Shown: in pieces, positions 1 to 7,700 of the stretch
Layout of the letters: every line of letters starts with the position of its first letter
Numbering within the stretch: position 1 is the first letter of the stretch
Assembly (NCBI GenBank): GCA_046760105.1
Contig: JBHIDJ010000112.1
Location: 1 to 9,759 of the forward strand
DNA length: 9,759 bases
DNA from: JBHIDJ01 sp046760105
Lineage (GTDB): Bacteria > Pseudomonadota > Gammaproteobacteria > Acidiferrobacterales > SPGG2
Reading direction: 5' to 3'
Program-made: the position numbers and the translations under genes
The notes under the pieces: generated by a model
Told to the model about the DNA's origin: nothing
Databases searched by the model: none
What the model saw: the letters and a program-made list of their open reading frames with translations, nothing else

Positions 1-36
1 GATTAAGACTTTGCGCTTTGTCGCTGGGGGTTGATT

Positions 37-795
37 ATGTACTACGTTTGTACTCGCTTCGTCCTAGCGGTATTTGGTGTCTTGATGCTCGTCCTCGCGG
101 GTTGTGCCACGACGGCTCCCGCTAGCCACCGCGTACACTATTCACTGTTGGATACGGTCGCGCGACCGGTACCCACGAAGGTCGCCTTGTTGCCGCTGGA
201 TATTAAGGTGAGCGAGGTGTTCGCCGGCGGTGTCGTTGAGGAAGTGCCAGAGTGGACGGAGCAGGGCGTGCACCACATCAGGCACGGGATTGAGGTGTAC
301 GCGGGTACGAATCCCCAACTTCAGATCCTGCCGATCCCGCGGCTCACCGGCAACGAACAGAAGCTTGTCAAAGAGCACCTCGCTCTATACAACATCGTCG
401 CCGGGGGCGCCTTCCAGACGACTACGTTCGGCGGCTCGGGCTGGAAGCACAAGGTTGACCATTTTGATTATACGTTGGGAACGGGTCTCGCGTTTCTCAA
501 GAGTCGCACCGGTGCGGATGCTGGATTAGTCGTTGTCGGAAGACATCAGGTTGCTACCAAAGGCCGAGTGGCGGCAGCGGTATTGGCGGCGTTATTCGGT
601 GGCGGTTATATGCAGGCGAGTAATAATTTTCTGACCATAGGAATCGTGGATTTCGAGACCGGGGATATTCTTTGGTTTAATTACACTAGGGGAGCGACTG
701 GTCGGGATTTGCGCAAGGTGGAAACGGCGGACGAGGAGGTGAGGCGTTTGCTTGAGGAATTTCCGGGCCTCGAAATTTATCGAAAACGACGGTGA
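37..795 (+). CDS. Uncharacterised outer-membrane lipoprotein
   Basis: Seen: 252 residues beginning with a lipoprotein signal peptide. A hydrophobic stretch (about residues 8-21) runs into the lipobox L20-A21-G22-C23. Ala follows the cysteine rather than Asp, so by the usual Lol rule it should be sorted to the outer membrane. The mature part opens with a strand-like segment (KVALLPLDIKV), has a central GADAGLVVVGRHQ segment and a Gly/Ala-rich stretch, and ends with a 'DFETGDILWFN' segment. Inference: this order (VALLP strand, GAD-hydrophobic strand, 'TG..LW') resembles CsgG/TolB-N/GNA1162-like lipoproteins that sit on outer-membrane machines, but I cannot assign a named family. ATG at 37 is preferred over an in-frame TTG at 31 because the GGGGG at 26-30 lies six bases before the ATG and directly abuts the TTG. 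The upstream promoter lies outside the window. The next gene has its own gap, so cotranscription is uncertain. Confidence 0.85.
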   Translation: MYYVCTRFVLAVFGVLMLVLAGCATTAPASHRVHYSLLDTVARPVPTKVALLPLDIKVSEVFAGGVVEEVPEWTEQGVHHIRHGIEVYAGTNPQLQILPIPRLTGNEQKLVKEHLALYNIVAGGAFQTTTFGGSGWKHKVDHFDYTLGTGLAFLKSRTGADAGLVVVGRHQVATKGRVAAAVLAALFGGGYMQASNNFLTIGIVDFETGDILWFNYTRGATGRDLRKVETADEEVRRLLEEFPGLEIYRKRR

Positions 796-868
796 TCTGG
801 TACATCCAAGCTGAAGCGACCAGGATCAACACGGTGGCCGAGGGAACATCTTTCCAGACTCATGGCGT

Positions 869-895
869 TTGACTATCCGAATGCTTATTTATAAA
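869..895 (+). promoter_or_regulatory. Candidate sigma-70 promoter for the M48 protease gene
   Basis: A TTGACT (869-874) and a TATAAA (890-895) each match five of six bases of the sigma-70 consensus. The spacer is only 15 bases, shorter than the preferred 17, so it would be a weak or activated promoter. Transcription would start near 902 and leave a leader of about 140 bases before the protease gene. The rest of the 796-1041 gap shows no gene. Confidence 0.35.
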
Positions 896-994
896 GCGCT
901 CAGAAGGCAACACTGATCGGCAGCACGTATATATCCAATGAGGCGGACAGGGCAGCCCGCGGTTGTTGCCAATTGCCAGGGCGCGCGGAACTGA

Positions 995-1010
995 ATGTAT
1001 TGAGCTACAT
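995..1010. repeat. Perfect 5-6-5 inverted repeat in the leader of the M48 gene
   Basis: ATGTA (995-999) and TACAT (1006-1010) are exact inverted arms around the six-base TTGAGC. The element ends about 30 bases before the protease start codon, inside the predicted leader. It could be an operator half-site pair or a small RNA hairpin. A repeat this short can also arise by chance. Confidence 0.3.
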
Positions 1011-1041
1011 GACACGGGCAATTTTCCAGGCTTAGGTGCAG

Positions 1042-2220
1042 ATGTTGCAAGCGGCGTATCCCCTTCGCTACTCTTCTCGGGGCCCAGCCTTCGCGTCAGG
1101 GGCGCTATTCCTCTCGGCACTTATCATGGGTGCTAGCTGTTATGCTGCGAAAGAAGCAGTCAAGCCCTTCGAGACACCAGACGATGTCGAGAGGATTTCT
1201 AAAAAGGAGTCCCGACTGTGGATTGAGGCAGAAAATATTGACGAGGCTATCCAGGACAGCGATCAGATTTATGAAAGCGAAGCGGTCGAACAATATCTCC
1301 AAGAGATAATGGCCCGACTTTATCCGGGATTCCAGTACACGATCAAAGTACGGACGCTAAAGTCGCCTATCCTCAATGCATTCGCCCTTCCCAATGGGAG
1401 CATCTACATTAATGCCGGTCTGCTTGCGAGGCTTGATAACGAAGCCCAGCTCGCGACGGTTCTGGCCCATGAGGTAGCGCACTTTGCGAACAGGCATAGT
1501 CTGCGCCAACGACGTGTCGTCAAATCTCGCAGCGCACTGGCAGTGGGCACTGCTATCGCGGGCATCCCCCTTGCGGACCTCATTGCAATCTCTTCGATCT
1601 TTGGCTTTTCACGGGACCTTGAGCGGGAGGCGGATGTCGTGGGTTACGAGCGGCTCGAAGCGGTGGGCTATGATGTAAGGGAGTCGGTCAGGGTCTTCGA
1701 ACATCTTCACGCCGAAGCGAAGGTGTTGGACGAAAAGCACCCGGTTTTCTTCTCATCCCATCCTAAACTCAAGGAACGCATCGAGAGCTTTAAGAAGCTT
1801 GTGGCGCTATCGGCGCAGACAAAAGGGCATGTCGGCAGGGAAGAGTACCTGCAAAGAACGCGCCGTGTCAGGCTCACGGCGCTTGAGGCTGATCTGTCCA
1901 TGGATCGGTACAAGAGCCTGATTCTTGTACTTGAGGACAACTCTGCAAGCCAACGCTATGAACCTCACATTAGAAATTACTACCTGGGTGAGGCCTATCG
2001 CCGCAGAGGGGGAGAGGGAGACACGGAAAAGGCCGAGGCCGCCTACCGAAAGGCAATCGAACTGAGATCTGACTTTGCACCGAGTTATCGAGCACTCGGC
2101 ATTCTTTATTTAAAGAAAGACGATTCACAGAAAGCCCGACCGCTACTGGAAAAATACTTGGAGCTGGCACCAGACGCGCCAGATCGTGCGTATGTGGAAC
2201 ACTATATGAACAGTCTTTGA
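1042..2220 (+). CDS. Periplasmic M48 zinc metalloprotease with TPR repeats (BepA-like)
   Basis: Seen: 392 residues. A signal peptide covers about residues 1-36 (hydrophobic core GALFLSALIMGAS, likely cut after CYA). The M48 catalytic domain spans about 60-260. It contains the zinc-binding HEVAH (H143, H147), the third ligand E194 in the SRDLEREAD motif, and the 'SSHPKLKER' motif whose His240 matches the regulatory fourth-ligand histidine of BepA. Two TPR-like helical hairpins follow at about 307-340 and 344-379. Family knowledge: BepA/LoiP-type M48 proteases degrade or help assemble outer-membrane proteins such as LptD, with the TPR part contacting the BAM machinery. This protein is shorter than BepA (487 residues) because it has fewer repeats, so it should not be called bepA outright. 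A GTG at 1036 is an equally possible start; ATG 1042 is chosen for the AGG at 1034-1036. The downstream lipoprotein gene starts 17 bases after the stop, so they form an operon. Confidence 0.93.
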   Translation: MLQAAYPLRYSSRGPAFASGALFLSALIMGASCYAAKEAVKPFETPDDVERISKKESRLWIEAENIDEAIQDSDQIYESEAVEQYLQEIMARLYPGFQYTIKVRTLKSPILNAFALPNGSIYINAGLLARLDNEAQLATVLAHEVAHFANRHSLRQRRVVKSRSALAVGTAIAGIPLADLIAISSIFGFSRDLEREADVVGYERLEAVGYDVRESVRVFEHLHAEAKVLDEKHPVFFSSHPKLKERIESFKKLVALSAQTKGHVGREEYLQRTRRVRLTALEADLSMDRYKSLILVLEDNSASQRYEPHIRNYYLGEAYRRRGGEGDTEKAEAAYRKAIELRSDFAPSYRALGILYLKKDDSQKARPLLEKYLELAPDAPDRAYVEHYMNSL

Positions 2221-2237
2221 CCGGCGGGTCATGCATC

Positions 2238-2807
2238 ATGAACTTTGTCATAGCTTGCTGTCGGGTGATCGTAATTGTGACCCTCGTCACGGCTTGTGCC
2301 CCTTGGGCCATGATCAAAGAGCCCCTAGTCGAGGGTCCTGGCAAGTCGTTCACGATCGAATTGCCCATCGGTTGGGTGCGCGCTAAATTCGTACCGAACG
2401 CTATTCTTGCTACTCGAGATGGTATCGGGATTCAGTTCATAGAGGTTGTGAAGCGCTCTCACGACAATGCCTTTCCTAGGATAAAAGAGAAAACCGAGGC
2501 GGACATGTTACCAAGTGAGGTGGCCGAGTTGGTCATAGCCGAGATCAAAACCGATGAGCGCTTATCTGGCCTGAAGGTCGTACGAAACGCCCCAGCCACC
2601 ATCGGGGGAAAAACTGGCTTTCGTCTGCATTTGCGGATGAAGAACGAAGATGGCCTGAGGTACGAAGCGGTAGTGTATGGATTTGTCGACGAAGCCGGAT
2701 TTTACAGACTAGCGTTTCAGGCACCGGCTATCCACTACTTTAAACGAGATCTCCCGGCATTCGAAGAAGTGGTCAAGAGTTTTCATCTGACTGGCCAAAG
2801 CGTCTAA
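2238..2807 (+). CDS. Small lipoprotein, probable PsbP/Mog1-like fold, partner of the M48 protease
   Basis: Seen: 189 residues with a lipoprotein signal peptide. The n-region ends at Arg9, a VIVIVTLVTA core follows, and the lipobox is V17-T18-A19-C20. Ala at +2 predicts the outer membrane. The mature domain starts with an 'F-x-I-E-LP-x-GW' strand and has a 'DMLPSEVAELV' helix. An 'ATIGGKTGFRLHL' strand and a C-terminal helix ending 'FEEVVKSFHL' complete it. Inference: this order of strands and the closing helix are typical of PsbP/Mog1/DUF1795-type alpha-beta domains, which act as adaptors rather than enzymes. No catalytic motif is visible. The ATG at 2238 is preferred to an in-frame TTG at 2217, which would overlap the protease stop; GGCGGG at 2223-2228 is a suitable ribosome site nine bases before the ATG. 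Tight spacing behind the M48 gene suggests a substrate-delivery or regulatory partner of that protease, which is untested. Confidence 0.82.
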   Translation: MNFVIACCRVIVIVTLVTACAPWAMIKEPLVEGPGKSFTIELPIGWVRAKFVPNAILATRDGIGIQFIEVVKRSHDNAFPRIKEKTEADMLPSEVAELVIAEIKTDERLSGLKVVRNAPATIGGKTGFRLHLRMKNEDGLRYEAVVYGFVDEAGFYRLAFQAPAIHYFKRDLPAFEEVVKSFHLTGQSV

Positions 2808-2937
2808 GTGCGTAGTGGTCGTCGAGTTTTTGGCGCAGCGCTGCTGGCGGCGTCGTAGATACGGCACGGACTGGCCACGACGAGCCACAGATTGTCGTCC
2901 TGAACGACAAGACTGCATTGATGCAACCCTATTAGGT

Positions 2938-2962
2938 TTCCCCGGGTCAATTTACTCGGGAA
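2938..2962. repeat. Hairpin between convergent genes
   Basis: TTCCCCGGGT (2938-2947) can pair with ACTCGGGAA (2954-2962) around a six-base CAATTT loop, giving about nine base pairs with one bulged C and one G-U pair. It lies in the gap where the lipoprotein gene and the M16 gene converge, so it could help end transcription from either side. No T-run follows on either strand, so it is not a standard intrinsic terminator. The GGGTCAATTT...CTCGG wording also recalls repeats at the ends of some IS21-family elements (from memory). Confidence 0.3.
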
Positions 2963-2990
2963 TGAGTGCCTGAGGTAACCCTGTGTTTTG

Positions 2991-3068
2991 ATGGCAGAGC
3001 TTAAGCTGTACGGGCTTGCTGATTCATTGAGCAAGGGTGAGGCGCGTGTGGTTTCCCAGTCGTCTTGA
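2991..3068 (+). pseudogene. Possible relict of an IS21-type IstB N-terminus
   Basis: A 25-codon frame begins MAELKLYGLADSL and stops at 3066-3068. IstB-type helper ATPases of IS21 elements commonly open with a segment of the form 'xLxxLKLxGMAxAL', which this resembles. After about 13 residues the similarity is lost and the frame closes, so it would be a decayed fragment. No IstA, no Walker motif and no clear terminal repeats accompany it. The rest of 2808-3085 holds no gene I can support. The match is short and based on recalled family sequence, so this is a weak call. Confidence 0.22.
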
Positions 3069-3085
3069 AGCACTGCGTGGTTTAC

Positions 3086-4567
3086 TCATTTTGTGCGCCG
3101 CCGGGTGACGCGCGAGTAGACGTAAAGCGCCAATACGGTCAGGATCACAATAGCCGCGCCCACCACCAGGTAGAACTGCGTGTACGTTAACGTTGGTGTA
3201 GACCGCATGGTCACCTGACGATCCTTACGCAGGTATTTATGAACCACCTGGTGGATGTCCGTTGCAGTGAGCTTAGCTATCGCCGTCTCATGGTCGGACA
3301 GCCTGCCATCGCTTTTTAGCTCATGAAGATTGTTGACATAGTAGCTGGCCACTTCAGCGTTTGATTCATATCCTTGCACACGCGCTAGAAGGATTCTTCG
3401 CTTGGCGGCTTCGATATCCTTTCCGTTTGGTGGGTGTTGTCGTAACTCTTCCAACTCTTCATAGATCATCGCCCGCACCAAGTTAAGGTTGTCTAGCTCC
3501 GTGTCAGCGACCGCGGCAAATATACCGTAGTCAACATTCCATACGTAGATTGCTTCAGGACTGTATGACAATCCTTCCGCCACGCGTATTTTTTCGTACA
3601 AAACCCGGTTCAGGTAAATGTACAGCGCCCACAGTGCGTAAAGATCGCGAGAGTTGACACCATCAGTACGGTAAACAACGCCCACGGTGGCGCTGGAATC
3701 TAGCAACGGCGACAAAGTGCCTGTCACTTCTTTTGGGCCGGTGGGATAGGGTGGGGTCGTCAGACCGGACGGTGTCACTGTGCTTGGCGCAAGCTGGCCG
3801 AACGTATCATTGATACGTTCAAGTAGGTCATGCTTATCGAAATTGCCAACGATGATTAGACTCATGTTGTTCGGCACGTAGTATTGACCGTACGCTTGTT
3901 TGACGTCCTTTCTGACGACGGAGTCTGGCGTATCGAGACCCGGACATACTACGCTCGTTCCCGGTAGTAACACTTCGTAAGATTTGGTCGTGGCAGACTT
4001 GCCGATGCCACGTTCGTACAGCCAGCGCCGCAGCGATGACGTTTTACCGCCGAGCTCCCGGTGGATGATGTCACGCGTCGTTTCGATCGTCTCTGGCGTA
4101 ATCGCCGTGTCAGTTATGATCTCGTACAGGGTATCGATGGCCAACAGCAGGTGCTGGTCGAAGATGTCAATCTGATACTCTGTCGTAGACTGACTAGTCG
4201 TGGCATTCCATGAACCTCCGTGGTCCTCGATTATCCTGTCGAGCTCTGTCTCACTATGTTTTGACGTGCCTGTAAACAGCAAGTGCTCAAGGAAGTGAGC
4301 AGTTTCCCGTTTGTCGCAGGGAAAATGCCGATGCCCTACGTCGACGACCAGCCGGACGGCCACATTGTGTGCATGTGTGCGCCGCTTGAGCACGACGTGG
4401 AGACCGTTATCTAGGATGCGATAATCTACGTCGTAGAGACCCGGCGGGGCATATTCGCGGGCGTATGTCCCTATGGGCGAGCCGACAACCACCATCAATA
4501 AAACCACTGTCAGCGGTTCCCGGCAAATTGCTTTCCAGGCATTGAATAATGTGCATTTGCGTAACAC
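3086..4567 (-). CDS. Exported M16 (pitrilysin-type) zinc protease with C-terminal membrane anchor
   Basis: Seen: 493 residues. A signal peptide covers about 1-37 (hydrophobic VVLLMVVVGS). The first M16 domain (about 45-260) carries the inverted zinc motif HFLEH (H91, E94 catalytic, H95), with the third ligand E171 in HRELGG, 76 residues after H95, which is the family spacing. The second domain (about 275-455) contains the R..EGLSYS motif (R328-S336) that helps bind substrate. A single transmembrane helix follows at about 464-485 with a basic tail (RVTRRRTK). Positive-inside reasoning places the catalytic part in the periplasm, tethered to the inner membrane. The zinc site is intact, so it should be active. 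M16 enzymes usually need four such domains, so a homodimer or a partner encoded elsewhere is expected. The GTG start at 4567 has no visible ribosome site. An alternative start near codon 21 would leave a signal peptide without a basic n-region. Confidence 0.92.
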   Translation of the reverse strand: MLRKCTLFNAWKAICREPLTVVLLMVVVGSPIGTYAREYAPPGLYDVDYRILDNGLHVVLKRRTHAHNVAVRLVVDVGHRHFPCDKRETAHFLEHLLFTGTSKHSETELDRIIEDHGGSWNATTSQSTTEYQIDIFDQHLLLAIDTLYEIITDTAITPETIETTRDIIHRELGGKTSSLRRWLYERGIGKSATTKSYEVLLPGTSVVCPGLDTPDSVVRKDVKQAYGQYYVPNNMSLIIVGNFDKHDLLERINDTFGQLAPSTVTPSGLTTPPYPTGPKEVTGTLSPLLDSSATVGVVYRTDGVNSRDLYALWALYIYLNRVLYEKIRVAEGLSYSPEAIYVWNVDYGIFAAVADTELDNLNLVRAMIYEELEELRQHPPNGKDIEAAKRRILLARVQGYESNAEVASYYVNNLHELKSDGRLSDHETAIAKLTATDIHQVVHKYLRKDRQVTMRSTPTLTYTQFYLVVGAAIVILTVLALYVYSRVTRRRTK

Positions 4568-4577
4568 GAAATGAGTC

Positions 4578-4607
4578 TAGATAATTGCGCCGCGTAGGTA
4601 AACTCAA
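4578..4607 (-). promoter_or_regulatory. Weak candidate promoter for the M16 protease gene
   Basis: Read on the minus strand, TTGAGT (4607-4602; four of six consensus) is followed after 18 bases by TATCTA (4583-4578; three of six). Transcription would begin near 4571, only a few bases before the GTG at 4567. That would make a nearly leaderless mRNA and would fit the missing ribosome-binding site. The match is poor and the call is tentative. The same 137-base divergent gap must also hold the hrpA promoter, which I could not identify. Confidence 0.18.
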
Positions 4608-4704
4608 AAGGGTTTGCATGGTATGTTTGGACGGTCGCGCCTGCGGACTCCACGCGCTGGCATAGTGAGCCCTGGATGATGCTCATCACCGTCACGCTGT
4701 TGGA

Positions 4705-7700
4705 ATGAAACGCGCAGCAAGCCAACAGGCCGACCTGGCAGCTGGAATCAATGGGTTGCAGGAAGAGGTCGGCGAAGCGATGTTGATCGACCGTCGCCGG
4801 TTTCGGCGGCAGCTGTCGCGGCTGCGCGCACGCACAGAACGAGGCAGTCCTGACGACAGTCTGTCGCTGGCGTTTCAACACCTTCAGCGTGAGATCCGCC
4901 AGTCCGTAGAGCGCCACACACACCGACGCCTGCACAGACCCATACCGACGTTTCCTGATCCGCTGCCAGTCGTGGAGCGTCGCGAAGAGATTGCGCGTGC
5001 TATCGTTGAGCACCCTATCGTCGTCATCTGCGGAGAAACCGGGTCCGGTAAAACCACCCAGCTCCCAAAAATCTGCCTTGAGTTGGAGAGAGGTGTAAGC
5101 GGTCTCATCGGGCACACCCAACCGCGGCGCATCGCCGCCCGTAGCGTTGCCGAGCGCGTCGCGCAGGAGCTGACGACGGACGTTGGTGGTGCCGTCGGCT
5201 ATAAAGTCCGTTTCCATGACCGACTAGGCCCGAGTACTTATATTAAAATAATGACTGACGGCATCTTACTTGCGGAAACGCAAAGCGACCGTTTTCTCGA
5301 GCAGTATGACACCCTGATTATCGATGAGGCGCACGAACGTAGCCTCAATATCGACTTCCTGTTGGGGTATCTAAGGACACTGATTAGTAAGCGTAAGGAC
5401 TTAAAGCTCATCATTACCTCAGCCACCATCGATCCAGATCGTTTCTCCCAGCATTTCAGCAATGCCCCCATTATCGAAGTATCCGGACGCGTCTATCCAG
5501 TGGAGGTCCGCTACCGCCCGCTTGAGGACAGCAATGAAGACGATCGCGATTGTGTACTACAAGAAGCCATTCTGGACGCGGTTGATGAACTATCCGCGAT
5601 CGATCGTGGTGATATTCTGGTTTTCTTGAGTGGCGAGCGCGAGATTCGCGAAACGGCGGAGGCCTTACGTAAACATCATCCGCCGAACACCGAGGTGCTG
5701 CCGCTATACGCACGACTCTCGGCCCTCGAGCAGAGCAAGGTATTTCAGCGGCATAGCAAGCGACGCATCGTGCTAGCCACCAATGTAGCGGAGACCTCGC
5801 TCACCGTCCCGGGGATCCGCTACGTGATCGATAGCGGCTACGCCCGTATTGGTCGTTATAGTCATCGCACCAAGGTGCAGCGCTTGCCGATTGAGAGAAT
5901 CTCGCGGGCGAGCGCGGACCAACGCAAGGGACGCTGCGGACGGATGAGTGCTGGGATTTGTGTTCGCCTCTACTCAGAGGAGGATTATGCAGAGCGGCCC
6001 GAGTTCACGGAGCCCGAAGTCCGGCGCACAAATCTGGCTGGTGTCGTATTACAGATGAAAGCGCTTGGTCTCGAGGATGTGCAGCGCTTCCCTTTCATCG
6101 ATGGTCCGGATCCGAGGCTGATCAAGGACGGATTCAAGCTGCTGACAGAATTGGGTGCCCTCGACACCGACGAGCGATTGACACCTATCGGCCATCAGCT
6201 CGCGAGGCTGCCGGTTGATCCGAGAATTGGCCGCATGATACTCGCAGCTCGAAATGAAAGTTGCCTTAACGAGGTTTTGATTATCGCAAGTGCGTTGTCC
6301 GTGCAGGATCCGCGCGACCGCCCGCTAGCGGCAGCGCAGAAGGCTGATGAGAGGCACCGGCAATTTCTCGACGAGCGCTCCGATTTCTTGACGTTTTTGA
6401 ACTTATGGGATGCCTTCCACGATCAGGTTCGTCATCTATCGAAAAACAAACTGCGTGCTTTCTGTCGCCAAAATTTCCTCTCCTATGTGCGTATGCAGAA
6501 CTGGCACGATACACATAGACAACTCTGTTCATTAGTGAAAGGGGTGGGATTTCGTGTAAACCAAGCACCTGCCCGTTACCCGAACATCCACCGCGCACTG
6601 CTGACGGGTCTGCTGGGGAGCATCGGCTTTAAACGTGGAAACGGTGAATACCTGGGTGCGCGTGGCACCAGGTTTTCAATTTTCCCGGGTTCGGCACTGT
6701 TCAAAAAAAACCCTAAATGGATCATGGCGGCGGAACTTGTCGAGACGGCACGCGTGTATGCGCACACAGTGGCGGCGATCGAGCCGGAGTGGATCGAGGA
6801 GATTTCTGGCAGCCTGTGCCGCCGTACATATCTGGAGCCGTACTGGGACAGAACGCAAGCTGCTGTAGTTGCCTATGAACAGGTCACGCTCTATGGGCTC
6901 GTGATTGTTAGTGGACGCAGGGTTAACTACGGGTCGATGGATCCGGCGGCAGCGCGGACGATTTTTATCCGCCACGCGCTAGTCCATGGTAATTATGACG
7001 GAAGCCCTGCGTTCCTCAAGCATAACCGAGAATTGCTCGGGGAGATCGAGGAGCTCGAGCACAAGTCGCGACGCCGGGACATATTGGTGGACGAAGATCA
7101 GGTTTTTCAATTTTACGATAGATCGGTTCCGCCAGACCTCTGTGACGGCCTTTCGTTCGAACGCTGGTATCAGCAAACGCAACAGCAGAATCCACGGCTC
7201 CTTTTCGTGACGCGCGAAGAATTAGTGCGTCATGGTGCTGCCGGGGTCACGGCTGAACACTTTCCCGATCAACTCAATGTGGACGGCATGGATTTCGGAC
7301 TTGATTATCACTTCGAACCTGGCTATTCAGCAGATGGCGTTACCATGACCGTGCCCGTGGCGGCGCTCAATCAGCTCAACCCCAGTCGTTTCGAATGGTT
7401 GGTGCCGGGACTTTTACGAGAAAAGCTTGTTGCGTTAATCAAGTCGTTGCCCAAATCATTGCGGCGACACTTTGTACCAGCGTCCCATTTTGCAGATGCG
7501 TGTCTACAGGCAGTCTCACCGTGCGATCAACGAGTGACCGCTGTACTGGGAGAGCATCTCGCCAGGATGACCGGGGTTACGATTCCCAATGAAGCTTGGC
7601 GGTCTGAGTCGTTACCGCCACATCTGCGCATGAACTTCAGGTTGGTAGACACGCGTAGCAGGGTTATCGCCATGGGCCGAGATCTTGAGGAGCTTCAACG

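Noticed and set aside
797..830. CTGGT...ACCAG repeat just after the first lipoprotein gene as a terminator
   Set aside because: Only five base pairs with a loop of about 17 bases and no T-run after it.
2834..2843. Perfect palindrome GCAGCGCTGC after the second lipoprotein gene
   Set aside because: Short, GC-rich and without a loop or T-run. Palindromes of this kind are expected by chance in DNA of this composition.
2804..3073. An 89-codon minus-strand open frame filling the gap between the lipoprotein and M16 genes
   Set aside because: No recognisable motif, no ribosome site I could see and no family resemblance. More likely chance or decayed sequence than a gene.
4510..5217. A 235-codon minus-strand open frame across the M16/hrpA gap and the hrpA Walker A region
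   Set aside because: It lies antisense to the strongly conserved hrpA start and overlaps the M16 start. Its translation shows no recognisable domain, so it is a shadow frame.
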